From positions 2,936,001-3,000,000 of the forward strand of contig JAXBDG010000001.1 of the NCBI GenBank assembly GCA_036320915.1: a stretch of 64,000 nucleotides of DNA. Reading direction: 5' to 3'. Source of the stretch: Linnemannia elongata (Eukaryota > Mortierellomycota > Mortierellomycetes > Mortierellales > Mortierellaceae). Shown in pieces: positions 53,646 through 64,000 of this stretch. A program made the translations under genes and the position numbers. Under the pieces are notes generated by a model. It ran no database searches, was not told where the DNA came from, and saw nothing but the letters and a program-made list of their open reading frames with translations. The stretch's first letter is position 1. Every line of letters begins with the position of its first letter.

Positions 53646-54948
53646 TTAGGCGTCCATTGGGTAGTCCTCCTGCAAGAGTTTCTCAAAGAGGGCAAGGGCG
53701 CTCTTGACACCCTTGACAACTCCCTCATCGGGTCCCTGACCAGGGGTCCAAGTCGAGTGGGCAAAGTCAATCAAGCGCATATCCGTGACCTTTTGTCCAA
53801 CCTCACCATCCTCCTCGTCATCCTCATAGTCCTCAAAGTCTTCGTCGTCTTCATCATCTCCCTCCTCGTCATCCTCGTCTTCGTCTTCACCCTCCTTATC
53901 TTCCCGAGCGCCCTTCTCCATATGTGCCTGAGCCCTTGCAACAACAGCAGCAATCTTTTCCTGCTCAAGCGCAACTCCAGCATCAAAGGCCTCGGCATCG
54001 CCCTCATAGATCATCAAAAGCGAGCTGGACCGCATGCGCAGCTCCTGGGTCTCGATGGTGGCCAAAAAGTCGGTCAGGTCGTTGACGAACCGCTCGATGA
54101 TCACACGCATGCGCTCGGGTCCGAGCTTTGCGGCAAAGTAGTTCCTGAATCCGTCCAGGACTGTGTCCTCGGTCAATCCCTTTCCGTAGTGCTTGGAGTA
54201 CTTTATGAAATCGCACTTTTCGCTATCGTAGACCTATGATTCAAGTTGGTGAGGAAAAAAAAAGGTCAGCTAAAAAGTGACGACAATAGGAACAGAACAT
54301 GGTCTTCAAACGAGGGGGCATCATGCATAATCAGGCGGCAGATGTATTTATCAGATCGTTATAAAATAACAAATCTCGAGGATAAAAATTCGTCTGCAGT
54401 ACCTCAAAGCCAGTCATACGGAAACCAAGAGGGAGGGAGGTAGTGCTAGCAGCAACGGCACCAAGGCGAGCCTTCTTCTCCTCTGAGGCATCATCGTCAA
54501 AGAGCTGGGTGCCCATCTTCAAATCAAGGACACAGGGCTTCTTGAATCCCAAGGAAACATTCTCAAGACAGATGCACTCATCGTCGTCTGCGCCATTGTC
54601 CTCGGCGGCAAAAAGGTCAGTCTCGGTCATAGCAGCAGCAGCAGCGTTGGCGCCATCCTCTTGATCAAGAGTCGAAGCGGCCATCATGTCCGACAAGGCA
54701 TAGCCGTTCAATGCCTTGATAGTAGGAGCAGACTGATTGTCGCCAGGTTGTCCGGGCTGGTTTCGGGTGAGGGTTAGGGTGCCATAGTAGGTAGGCATCC
54801 AGGCGGCGAGTTCGGCGTGGAGAACAGACTCTTCATAGAACTTGAGTTCCTGGGGGAGGGCGGGCTTGACGATAATCTCATTGTCGTCGCCCATTGAGAG
54901 GACGCCGTCATGTCCGCCGACCTGGTTGCTGAGAGGGTTGAGGATCAT
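53646..54948 (-). CDS. Inositol polyphosphate multikinase (IPK/ARG82 family)
   Basis: Phosphorylates inositol tris- and tetrakisphosphates. Exons 54948-54403 and 54233-53646 join in phase 0 at FE/VYD, giving 377 residues. The family signature P-x3-D-x-K-x-G is PCVLDLKMG at residues 138-146. The ATP-site strand is SLLMIYE (253-259), and the metal-binding IDFAHSTW is at 337-344. Two insertions distinguish it: an Ala/Asp-rich segment around residues 95-126 and a very acidic stretch (DEDDEEGDDEDDEDFEDYEDD) around 299-320; acidic insertions are also known in yeast Arg82. The closest assignment is the multikinase (Arg82/IPMK) rather than Kcs1 because of the short length. Confidence 0.85.
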
Positions 54949-55467
54949 GTGGAAGGAGAATAGGAATGTGAATTGTGTGTGAGTGAGAAAGAAGGAAGAG
55001 AGGAAAGGAGGAAAAAAGATGATGAGGAAATCTTTTTGGTTTTTTTAAATGTTTGTTTGTTGGCTCTTGCTGTTCAAAACGCTGCTTTTTCTGTGCAACC
55101 TGGTGGACAAGTCAACGAGGCAGGTGGCAGTCAGGTACAGAGGTAAGGTTGGCTACCTGTTGGGCTGAGAGAGTTAAATCCATGGAGACATTTAATCTCG
55201 ACGAGGAAGTAAGGATCTTCCTCTTTTAACCAATGAATTCCAAAAGTGTGGCTTATGTTTACAATGCCTTTCAGAACTCACACTACACCGACATTGTACT
55301 GCACAGGCACACACTAGACAGCAATTGCACTTGGGTCAGAACTATCCGCCCAGCAGCTGGTCCAGCCCAACACCCTCCGAACCACGGTCCCCTTCTTTCA
55401 AGTCTGCTTACAGTCCATTCCCTTCCTTTTCTTACTCTCCCCTTCAACCCATTCGACTAAGAAAACC
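54949..55467. other. Divergent intergenic region
   Basis: About 520 bp between the leftward kinase gene and the rightward mL44 gene. No gene seen. Confidence 0.5.
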
Positions 55468-57058
55468 ATGGCCGGACTCCTCCGCTCCCCTCTTGTCCTC
55501 GCCAGGAACACTCTCCGTGCTTCCGCTGTCCGAGGTGTGTTTTCTCTTCTCTTGATACTTAATCGACTCGGAATCCAGGAACACCTCTCTCCCAGAAAGG
55601 GCCGACCATGCACTCTGGCAGGAACATACACACAGACACAACCATGCACCTTAACAGCACAACAACAATACTCTTTCAACATCGCATGCCGCCAATAGAG
55701 CAACAACAGGAAAGAAGGACCAAGAAACAGCCAACACTCATTACCCTACACCCTGCACGAAAACACGTCCTGATCAACTTTTTCTTCTTTGGTTCCAAAA
55801 TAGCCTGCCCTCCTGCTCTCATCCGCACCTACCGTATCGACGTTAAGCCCACCAAAAAGACATCAGCAGCACAGGATAATGAGAAGGCACAAGCATCTAC
55901 TACGAATCAGGACTCAAAATACAGGATAGAGAAACCATCGGCAGCGGTTGTTGCCTTTGCTCACCGTTTGGGATTGAACCAGCTCAAGGATCAGACCTTG
56001 CTCATGCGTATCGTCACGCACCCCAGCTACGAGAAGGTTGGCATCGCCACCAACGAGAGACTCGATTACCTCGGTAAGCTTACTTGCCTCTCTTTTGCCT
56101 CGACTGTCTCGCGCTGACTCTCAAGGCGAAAAGTGGAACGGATCGACTGATCCTGGAAGTCGCAACCTTACGGCCGATCTGAAGAGCGGATCAAAATTAT
56201 GCATAGTGCAAATGCCAGTGCGCAATACTGATCTACAGCAGGAACCTGGAGCTAACACTCTTCCCTACTTGTATTCAATGAAAATCAGGCGCCAAGGTTC
56301 TGGATATGTTCGTGCTGGAGTATCTTCATACCAAATACCCCAAGATGCCTACCAAGATGTTGCAGGATGCTGTCTCGACCTACACAAAGTCAAGCACATT
56401 GGCTCTCATGGCCAAGGAGTTTGGTGTTGAGGATGTTGCCCGCTGGATCCGTTCCAAGGTACTTTATCTTGTTTATGTTTTGGAGTGCCCCGACCACAGT
56501 AATGACACTTCGGGAGCTGCAGTTGGCGTTGTGCTCCTAATCAGGTGTTCTAACATTGTCCTTCTCCACAATACAACATAATAGCCCGAGTTGGAGCACC
56601 AGTTGGCGTTCAACACTGTCAAGGCATCGGTTGTTCGCGCAACTGTCGGAGCATTGTACGTTGACCAGGGCCCCATCAAGGCACGCGAGTTCATCCACGC
56701 CCACTTCTTGTCGCGTGAGTTCGATCTGGTCCAGCTATTGGAGATTGAGGAGCCCAAGCTTTACTTGTCTTTCCTGATGAAGCGTTTGGGACGTGAGAGG
56801 CCTGTGGCTCGTTTGATGTCCGAGACTGGTCGTCATTCGAAGGCACCCGTTTTTATTGTGGGCGTCTACTCTGGCACGGAAAAGATGGGAGAGGGATTCG
56901 GATCTTCGTTGAAGATGGCCGAGTTCAGGGCGAACAAGGATGCGTTGACAAAGTACTACCTCGAGGAGCAGAAGGACTTTGGGTTGCCTTCGGATGTTGA
57001 GGTTCAGGGTGCTGTTTACACACCAACAAAGGTCGGCGACACCCCTGTTGTTGTTTAG
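55468..57058 (+). CDS. Mitochondrial ribosomal protein mL44 (yeast MRPL3 homologue)
   Basis: Large-subunit mitoribosomal protein with an inactive RNase III fold and a double-stranded RNA-binding domain. Exons 55468-55534, 55804-56073, 56289-56458 and 56585-57058 give 326 residues. The presequence is MAGLLRSPLVLARNTLRASA. The RNase III-like domain runs from AVVAFAHRLGLNQLKDQTL through ATNERLDYLGAKVLDMFVLEYL and ATVGALYVDQGPIKAREF. The C-terminal RNA-binding domain covers RLMSETGRHSKAPVFIVG and KMAEFRANKDALTKYY. The catalytic acidic residues of true RNase III are not conserved in the GALYVDQG segment, as expected for a structural protein. Confidence 0.9.
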
Positions 57059-57216
57059 AGGGGCATTCCTTTTTTTGCGGTTTGAGAGGAGGGAGGCTCT
57101 CTTGCGGAGGAGAGTTGAAGAAGTTGTATCCAGCATTTTTATTATCTTTTTTCTTTCTTTTCCTTTTTCCACATTACTCGTTTACAATAGAAAAACAACA
57201 ATAACATATCATCTAC

Positions 57217-57242
57217 AAAAAAAAAAAAAAAAAAAAAAAAAA
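57217..57242. repeat. A26 homopolymer
   Basis: Run of 26 A downstream of the mL44 gene. Not a retroposed tail as far as can be seen, since no target duplication flanks it. Confidence 0.85.
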
Positions 57243-57277
57243 TCAGCGCTCTTTAGTTGCTCGCAGGTTGAAAACCT

Positions 57278-57660
57278 TTAGTGCTGACAGAGACTGAAGG
57301 TCCGCTCAAAGACATACTCGTTCATGGTGGTGACAAAGTACTTGCGCTCCTTCATCAACAGCTCCCGATGCTTCTTGACCTTTTCCTGCTTCATCAGCCA
57401 ATTCCCCATCCGCTCGATACCGCGTGCAATCTCTAGCGACAGGTTCTTGACCAGCCCCTGGTTCGGCGATGCAGCGGCTACTAGGCCTGATGACCACGCC
57501 TTTTGCTGTGGTGGCACGAATGTTGTGGACAGGATGGGGGAATTCTTCGGAGCTGACGAGGAAGAACACTAGGACCTTTCCCGGATCGAAACGGCTGGCC
57601 TTGGTGTTGAAAGAAATTTGGAAAGACGATGCAGCGGTCTTGTTTTATCACGATCCCATC
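57278..57660 (-). pseudogene. DUF4246 C-terminal fragment
   Basis: Read leftward, about 57660-57540 gives VFFLVSSEEFP and, after a frame change near 57535, TFVPPQQKAWSSGLVA, LSLEIARGIERMGNW, LMKERKYFVTTMNE and FERTFSLCQH then stop. This matches the C terminus of the second fragment at 59540-60340 (VFFLVNPEEDP, TFVPPQQVEW, LMKERKFFVQTTND, FARPFSLCEH). Only the last 100 or so residues remain. Confidence 0.7.
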
Positions 57661-57762
57661 AAGTACTAGACTAGGGGATAATCCTTTTATTTTTTTTTAT
57701 CACTTCTCACAATATGTGTTCTATTGTGGAACGTGTACCCCTGAAATAGTTAAGGAACGAAT

Positions 57763-57795
<33 letters not shown>

Positions 57796-58231
57796 CTCAT
57801 TTATGCTATCGTCGTTTGCCTTCTGACAGTAAAATGTTAATACTCGGGGCAGGTACTTGACAATGGCTATCTAGATCCCAACATGCTCCGATAGTCATGA
57901 GAATTGGTAGCTATGTATAAGGCCTAGAGTTGTTGAAAGTGGCGATGACGAGCGAGAAGAGCTCCAAGAGCGAGATGTAAAGAGCGGGTCGTTGAAGTAG
58001 TTCTGAGAGCATGAATGAAAAAGCCAAAATCGGCGCATGACACATACATAGGGTTTGTACTGTGTCAATGGGCGAATCAAAGCCACACCTTGCGCCTCCA
58101 TGTTCACCAGCTTCACTGCGGTATGTGATTTTTTTCAGTTTCATTCTCTTTTCCCTTTTCCTCTTCTTTCTCTTCAGTTTCACACTCTTATCACCAGTCC
58201 CCCCCACAGCTCATCCAGGAACACACATAGC
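57661..58231. other. Intergenic region
   Basis: About 570 bp with an A30 run at 57764-57793 and a CTTTTCC-rich leader before the RNA cyclase gene. No gene seen. Confidence 0.5.
57764..57793. repeat. A30 homopolymer
   Basis: Run of 30 A between a decayed gene fragment and the RNA cyclase promoter region. Confidence 0.85.
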
Positions 58232-59452
58232 ATGAGCAATACAGTCGTCTTAGATGGAACCACTTTAGAAGGAGGCGGCCAGATCCTTCGTATCGCCGTC
58301 TGTCTCTCAGCTATCACCAAAATACCTCTCACCATCACACAGATTCGTGGCAACCGACCCAGAGGAGGTGGGCTCAAGTACCAACACCTCACAGGTGTCA
58401 ATTGGCTGGCGAAGGCGAGCGTGGCCAATACCGAGGGCGCAGAGATCAAGAGCACGGAATTGAGACTATCATGGGGAGGAGATACTGACGATGAACCTTT
58501 GGATGACCATCGGTATTTGTCCTTGCCCAAGATGATTGATATTGGTAGTCCTGGGAGCGTCGCTCTTGTCCTCCAGGCTATCCTGCCGTTTATTATCTTT
58601 GGACCGCACTCTGAACGTTTCTCTGACTCGACTTCTCAGGATGTCAATGGGTCATCATTACCCCTGCCAGCGCCGATTCGCATCACTATCAAGGGCGGCA
58701 CCAACGTCGGCTTCTCACCCTCGTTCGAATACATCAACAAGGTTCTCCTCCCAACATTCTCTCGTATCGGACTACCGCCCATCACCGCCCGTCTCGAGTC
58801 TCGTGGCTGGAGCACGGGAGGATCTCAGATCGGTACCGTCAGTTTTGATATCACCCCTCTCCCAACCGGATCACGCCTCCCGGCATTCGAATTGACGGAC
58901 CGTGGGACCATCCAACATATTGAGGCTACGATTCTTGGACCCAAAGTCGTTCAGGACAAGTTCCGACATGAAATTGCAGTCAGGTTGGCGGCCAATTTTC
59001 CGGGAGTTGCTACAACCATCACCTTTGAGGATAGTGGACATCCTTCGCGGCTTTACCTGCTCCTCGTAGCCAAGAGCGAGAATGGTCATCTTCTGGGTCG
59101 GGATTGGCTGTACGATCGCAAGACACGCGGAGGGGAACTGAACAGGCCTGTGGAGCAGCTTGTCAAAGAGGTCGTCCAACAGCTGCAGATGGAACTCAAG
59201 CATGGCGGGTGTGTGGATGAGTACTTGCGAGATCAGTTAGTTATCTTTAGCGCGTTGGCCAGAGGCAAGTGCCATATCGATGTAGGACGGAATGAGGATG
59301 GTCAGTTGGTGGAAGGTAGTTTACATACCAGGACTGCACAGTGGGTTGTTTCGCAGATGTTACCTGTGGCATTGGCGGAAGATGGGTCGATTGTTGAGGG
59401 AATAGCTTTGGAAGCAGGTAGCAAGTTCACGCCCACTGTCCGGCGGCCTTAA
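58232..59452 (+). CDS. RNA 3'-terminal phosphate cyclase (RTCA)
   Basis: Converts RNA 3'-phosphate ends into 2',3'-cyclic phosphates using ATP. Single exon, 406 residues. The start is ATGAGCAATACA at 58232, since the family begins VVLDGTTLEGGGQILR. Motifs: GGGQILR (residues 14-20), RGNRPRGGGLKYQHLTGV, PGSVALVLQAILPF, KGGTNVGFSPSFEYINKV, RGWSTGGSQIGTV, and the catalytic histidine in SLHTRTAQWV (His365). Where most RTCA proteins have KPG in the motif RxxRxKPGL, this one has RGGGL. The catalytic histidine favours a true cyclase over the inactive Rcl1 rRNA-processing paralogue. Confidence 0.87.
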   Translation: MSNTVVLDGTTLEGGGQILRIAVCLSAITKIPLTITQIRGNRPRGGGLKYQHLTGVNWLAKASVANTEGAEIKSTELRLSWGGDTDDEPLDDHRYLSLPKMIDIGSPGSVALVLQAILPFIIFGPHSERFSDSTSQDVNGSSLPLPAPIRITIKGGTNVGFSPSFEYINKVLLPTFSRIGLPPITARLESRGWSTGGSQIGTVSFDITPLPTGSRLPAFELTDRGTIQHIEATILGPKVVQDKFRHEIAVRLAANFPGVATTITFEDSGHPSRLYLLLVAKSENGHLLGRDWLYDRKTRGGELNRPVEQLVKEVVQQLQMELKHGGCVDEYLRDQLVIFSALARGKCHIDVGRNEDGQLVEGSLHTRTAQWVVSQMLPVALAEDGSIVEGIALEAGSKFTPTVRRP

Positions 59453-59539
59453 TTTTCATTCAAAGAGCTGTAATGCAGCCTTAAAATAAACAGCAGATTT
59501 CTTTACTTATTTGTCAATCGAAAACACAAAAGAACAAGT

Positions 59540-60340
59540 CTAGTGCTCGCAAAGACTGAAGGGTCGGGCAAAGAGCTCGTCGTTGGTCGTCTGGACAAAG
59601 AACTTGCGCTCTTTCATCAACTCCTCGCAGTACTTCTTGGCCTCCTAGAATTCCATAAGCTTAGACCCATCCGACAGCTCAGAAATCATCTGCCCAATCT
59701 CGAACGGCAATCTCGGCTTGATCTCCTGCAGAGTCTCGATCACAAGGCACCATTCCACCTGCTGGGGTGGCACAAACGTCGTTGATACTATGGGGTCTTC
59801 CTCTGGATTGACCAAAAAGAACACCAAGATCTTTCTTGACCCAGGCCGTGTCGGGTCTTGGAGTTCGAACGGTTGGACTTGATGCTGGTAGATGTTGGGA
59901 AAGACGATGCATCTATCCTGCTTGGTGATGATCCCGTCCGGGCGTTGAACTACCGCATCCCCATCACAAAGTCTGTACATGTACCAAATCCCCTCCGCAT
60001 CCGACTACTCGTACATAGGCTCGACCACCTGGATCCGAAAGTCCAGTCGGGACTCGGTGATGTTGTCCTTGTAGTAGTAGTAGATCCCTGTGGCGACAAT
60101 GTTCTCGTTCGCCATCCCCTCGACGTGCCAGGTGCCTCCTTCATACTTGGGATTGTCCGGCGTCAACTCAATATTGGCCAACTTGACGATCACCTGCAAC
60201 GGCCTCTCCCTTCCAGCAGCACGTAGACCATAATTGAGCGTCTCTAGTGGAGGAGTGAACTCAGGAACGGTGGCTGGTTGCGGAACGCGACTGTCAATGT
60301 AGTCACAGTAGTCCCCAATGTCACTAAAATCCTCCGTCAT
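59540..60340 (-). pseudogene. DUF4246 protein remnant with two in-frame stops
   Basis: A single reading frame from ATG 60340 to TAG 59540 encodes the C-terminal third of a DUF4246 protein: RPLQVIVKLANIELTPDN, GGTWHVEGMANENIVATGI, IVFPNIYQHQVQPFEL, RKILVFFLVNPEEDP, LMKERKFFVQ. It is interrupted by TAG at 60007-60005 (a Gln position, a C-to-T change) and TAG at 59647-59645 (a Glu position). The N-terminal two-thirds usual for the family is missing. The second copy of its C terminus lies 2.3 kb away at 57278-57660, on the same strand, with RTCA between them. Confidence 0.75.
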
Positions 60341-60965
60341 GGTTGGTGAAAGGAGAGAGAGAGAGGGGGGGGGGGGGGGGGGGGGAGTGGGTGAGTGAGA
60401 GTTGATGAGAAGAATTAAGGTAGGGCGAAGAAAGGCGGCGTAAAGAAGCGGTGGGAGTTTATTTTGGTGGCAAATTTTAGCTCAGACATCACAGGGGGAA
60501 AACACACGAGCGTAGCGATTTGTAGTCTTGACCTTAGGACTTACAAAGAAGGAAGAAAGGTACGAGGAACAATTGTGATTTTATTTTCAGAGTTGTGCTT
60601 TGGAACAAGAGCTTGCAATAGTGTAGAGTGTCATAGCGAAGCGATGGACCAGTAGAAGATCATAGAACAAGGAAACGCGTCATTCTGCGGCACCTTCTTT
60701 CGATGCTCCAAAGGGTCCTGCGGCCAAGACTCCAAACAAGCGTGGCAAAAAGTAAACGGAGCGCGTGCACAGTGACCGCAGCAATTGATAAAAATCTGGA
60801 TCTGCTAAGCCACCGTACAAGTAAAAGAGTTCTTTCCTTCGCCTTTGTCTTGTTTCTTTTCCCACTCACACACACTTGGCACGCACTCACCACTGTTCTC
60901 CTTCCCCTTTAACAACAACAACAGCAGCAACAACAGCACATATCAAGAATACATATACCCTTCCA
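60341..60965. other. Intergenic region with G21 tract
   Basis: About 625 bp, starting with GAGAGA and a 21-base G-run, ending in a CA-rich, AACAACAAC leader (60840-60960) of the exonuclease gene. No convincing gene seen. Confidence 0.5.
60365..60385. repeat. G21 homopolymer
   Basis: Uninterrupted run of 21 G on the plus strand, preceded by a GA repeat. Able in principle to form a G-quadruplex or triplex; rare in otherwise A/T-rich intergenic DNA here. Confidence 0.9.
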
Positions 60966-62557
60966 ATGGCAGTAGTCGACGACATCCGAGAACAACTCAA
61001 GCAGCTGGGACTGGACACCCGCGGAAACAAGTCAACATTAAAGTCACGCCTCCGGAAACATCTCAAGAAGGACGTCAAAACCAGCACCACCAAAGAAAAT
61101 AACAGCAGCGACGACGACAGTGAAGATAAGGAGGAAAGTAGAACTTCAAAATCACAAAAGGAGCAAGAGCAGGAACAGGATGCTGGTCAAAGTCAGAAGA
61201 AGCTGCACCACAACTGTCGATACGACTATTATCTCTGCTTCGATGTCGAGGCGACCTGTGAGCTTGGGTTTCGATTCGAGTTCCCGAGCGAGGTGATCGA
61301 ATTCCCTGTCGTGCTCCTTGACGGATCCACTCTTGAAATCGTAGGCCAACCTTTTTTGTTGTTGTCTAAGATGTGCAAAAAGTTTGAAGATTAACTTGTA
61401 TCGCTTTTCAAAAGAATGGACATCCTAACAATGCCCTTGCTCTTTGTGATTTACTATATGATGAAATAGGTGGACGAATTCCACTCTTATGTCCGACCCA
61501 TACACAGACCGATCCTCAGTGACTTTTGTAAAGAGTTAACAGGGATCAGCCAGGTACCGTATACTCATCACAGCGCAGTATTGTACAGCGCTAGGCTAGT
61601 TCAAGGCGGCCTCTGGACCATAATTATTTACACCTCAATACATTTGCTCCTACATAGGAAACGGTCGATAACGCGCCAACGTTCGTGGAAGTCCTCGCCC
61701 GTTTCGAGGATTGGCTCACATCTCACCGAATCATCCTCCCCGACCACGACATCACTGCATCAACCACAATCACTGTCCAATCTGTCGAAAAAAAGGTCAA
61801 ATCCAAAAAGTCCAAAAACAACCAGGGAAACCCCTCCAACCTAAAGGTCGCTAACGCCGTCAACGACTTCCAATACGGGGCCACATACTGTTTCGTCACC
61901 GACGGACCGTTCGATATCCGTGACTTTATCAGCAAGCAATGTCTTCACTCCAATATCCTCCGCCCCTCGTATTTCGCCCACCCTTACATCGATGTCCGGA
62001 CAATGTTCCGAGACTACTTTGACCTGATCCAGTGGAAGAACCTCGAACGTATGTTGGGCTTTTTAGGCGAAACCTTTGAGGGTCGTCAACACAGCGGGAT
62101 CTGCGATGCACGAATGGTCGCCCTGATCGCCAAGCGGCTCGCCCAGGGGTTCCGCAGGGACCAAAACGACCCCATCTTCCAGGAAGAGAACACAGAACTG
62201 GTGGCGCCGCAGTGGAGTTATGAAAAAATGGAAAAGTTCAAGGAAGGATGTGTGTTGAAGGCCAACCGATCGACAAACAACACGTTTATCAAGATGATCT
62301 CCTTCAAGAAGGTCGCTCAGATCGAGTCTTTGCCGTCTGCCATCGCCGCTGGTAAGGCCGCCCCGCCAATCCGCCCCAAACCACCCACCGGTTCTCAAGG
62401 GAATAAAGACGCCGACGACGACGAAGGATCAGACAATGTGCCAGTAGTGAACGCTTTCTCGCTGCCGTCACCCGCGGAGTCTGAGCCAACATCTCCAGCT
62501 GTAGAGACCTTTGTATCACAATCAAAGTTCTCTGCTCTCTCGATGAACTCTGAATAA
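60966..62557 (+). CDS. ERI1-like 3'-5' exoribonuclease with SAP domain
   Basis: DEDDh-family exonuclease; relatives trim 5.8S rRNA and histone mRNA ends and degrade small RNAs. Exons 60966-61340, 61470-61553 and 61658-62557 (phase 0) give 452 residues. An N-terminal SAP-like motif (IREQLKQLGLD, KSTLKSRLRKHLKK) is followed by a charged linker. The catalytic set is Asp93/Glu95 (CFDVEATCE), Asp235 (VTDGPFDIRDF), His298 (GRQHSGICDAR) and Asp303. Other blocks are FPVVLLDGSTLEIVDEFHS, VRPIHRPILSDFC and ELTGISQETVDNAPTF. A Lys/Ser-rich insertion lies near residues 190-215 (VEKKVKSKKSKNN), and a long Pro/Ser-rich tail follows the domain. Confidence 0.88.
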
Positions 62558-62670
62558 AGCACAGCACAAAGCAACCCTACTCAATCCCTTGCCGCATCAT
62601 ACTACTTTTTGCTAATGTCATTTGACGATTTGTTGTATGCAAAAGAAGAAAAAAAACGAAACGATGCTAA

Positions 62671-64000
62671 TTAAAAGTCGCGGAGCGTGATGACCATCTC
62701 TGCGATCCTGAGCTCCTGAATCTCCAACATTTCCAAGACACCGTTCAAGGTCTCCAACTCCTTTTTCTCTGCAGCGTTGAGTAGCGAATCGTCGGCTTTA
62801 ACATCCGTCCGCTCGCACTTGTTCAACAGCACAGCCCGCTTTGAACGCTCCACAAATCTCCTTTGACGCAAGTTGCCCATGGTATGATAGAGGCGATCTG
62901 TCAAAGTGTCTGCAGCCCTGGGCAGAATGACCTCCCAGAGGTAGTACGTTCTTGAGGGGGTGCGTTCCTTGGTCTTGGGCACCTCCTGCAAGTTCAACAC
63001 GCCGAATGTGCACAGTGTCGTCAACTTCTCCCGAACATCCTTGACAGGCATCATCGAGAACCTTGAGATTTGCTTCTCTTCCAGCTTGCCCTTATCTGCA
63101 AGCATGTTCATGATCCGGACATATGGCGCTCCAAACCGGGCAGAGACAATGCCCTGAATCAAGTTCTTCTTCAGAATCTGCGATGCCGACTTGAGGTTGA
63201 TGATATATTGACCGCTCCGTCCTGCATCCTTCTTGAGGATCTTCATGAGGTCGTCCTCCAGAATCTGGATATACCTGTCGAGACACTCGTGGATCTTGGG
63301 CTTGGTATTGTTGGGTCCGAGATCTGAAGGATCGAACTCAAGTGTGTCGATCAGGTTGGTGTCCTTGGGGAGACTGTTGAGCAAGAGCATGATGCTGACG
63401 GGCGAAGAGTGTTCTTCCTTGCAGTTGATCATACGCTCCTCTGCCAAGTTCATAATTGTCTGCATAATCGTCTTTGCCGTTGGGTTAAGTCTCGCCTCAT
63501 ACAAGTTGGCGATTTGCTATTTTTGAATATCAAGATATCAAGATGAAAGGTGAGTTAGCAGCTCTTATACAAAAATAGTATAGAAGAGCGGAATTTTACA
63601 ATACAATCGTCTAGGTACTCACCACGTTCCTCCATCGGATAATAAAGCGGTCAAAATTGACCTTGAAGTAGACATCCGTCTCAACCTCTTCAACAATCAC
63701 AAGATCTCCGTCTGTCAACAATCTCGGGCGCTTCTCACCGTAGCCGTCATCCATGGTATCCAGCCTACGTTTCTATAGTCAGTCGTAAATGCAAAATGAA
63801 GGTAAAAAGCTGTTAGACTAATATTCATGAAAGGCATGCGCATTTACACAAAAATAAGAAAAAATCGGCCAAAGTTACACGTACCAGTCCGACAATTGTG
63901 GCATTTTGCTCCGCCTGCTTCTGTGCTCCGAGAACTTTGCGGATGGAGGCCAACTCTGCTGCGGTAGGTGGCAGAGTCATTTTATCTGTTTCCCGTTTCT
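62671..64000 (-). CDS. RPC82: RNA polymerase III subunit RPC82/RPC3 (partial, N terminus off the window)
   Basis: Subunit of the RPC82-RPC34-RPC31 subcomplex that directs Pol III initiation. Exons in the window: right edge to 63885, 63772-63623, and about 63516-62671 (phase 0). Sequence blocks: AELASIRKVLGAQKQAEQ, VYFKVNFDRFIIRWRNV, QIANLYEARLNPTAKTIMQ, then the C-terminal winged helices with ARFGAPYVRIMNMLADKG, LEEKQISRFSMMPVKDVRE, LQEVPKTKERTPSRTYYLW. The frame is still open upstream of the ATG at about 63980 (KRETDK before it), and RPC82 proteins have about 200 more N-terminal residues, so the real start is outside the window. Confidence 0.88.

Overview
The window is nuclear DNA of a filamentous fungus. 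The genes are rich in short GT-AG introns, intergenic DNA is low in complexity, the complex I subunit NDUFB8 is present, and there is a dense set of large F-box proteins next to a lineage-type protein with a YRLYFLCECG / HEGYEL / EFFERYGPYVL module. Together these point to an early-diverging fungus, most likely Mortierellomycotina (Mortierella/Linnemannia type). That placement is inference from family content; no rRNA is present to confirm it.

Layout. 1-23.6 kb is mainly ordinary gene space: a Treslin/Sld3-like replication-initiation gene (cut by the left edge), an STB6-like gene with 14 exons, a 171-bp tandem duplication, three Ser/Arg-rich small proteins of which two are clear paralogues, a fumarylacetoacetate-hydrolase-family enzyme, NDUFB8, a CCCH zinc-finger protein, the tRNA thiolase CTU1/NCS6 and the mitochondrial GTPase MTG2. 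24-47.4 kb is a plastic, accessory-type block. It holds F-box genes (three intact, one pseudogene with two lesions, one relic), a repeat-family gene broken by a stop codon, and one complete 7.7-kb Mutator-like DNA transposon (26835-34560) with 32-bp terminal inverted repeats and a 9-bp target-site duplication. 47.4-52.8 kb is gene-poor and has long pyrimidine and homopolymer tracts around one secreted acidic protein. 52.8-64 kb returns to housekeeping genes: ERV1 sulfhydryl oxidase, inositol polyphosphate multikinase, mitoribosomal mL44, RNA 3'-phosphate cyclase, an ERI1-like exonuclease and RNA polymerase III subunit RPC82 (cut by the right edge). Two decayed DUF4246 fragments flank the cyclase gene.

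The most unusual object is the transposon. Splice sites join, in one continuous reading frame, an Ulp1-like cysteine protease, a glutamate-rich minisatellite linker, a FAR1-type zinc domain, a MULE DDE transposase and a SWIM zinc finger, giving a predicted protein of about 1366 residues. Between the transposase core and the SWIM finger lies a tandem array of three near-identical 81-bp, phase-0 exons, each with its own intron. The element also carries a divergently transcribed second gene with two zinc fingers and a coiled coil. A 101-bp tandem array separates the two genes, and subterminal GACAACCCGG-type motifs lie inside the inverted repeats.

All exon structures were assigned by eye from reading frames, GT/AG sites and family resemblance, so boundaries may be off by a few bases and alternative splicing is not excluded.
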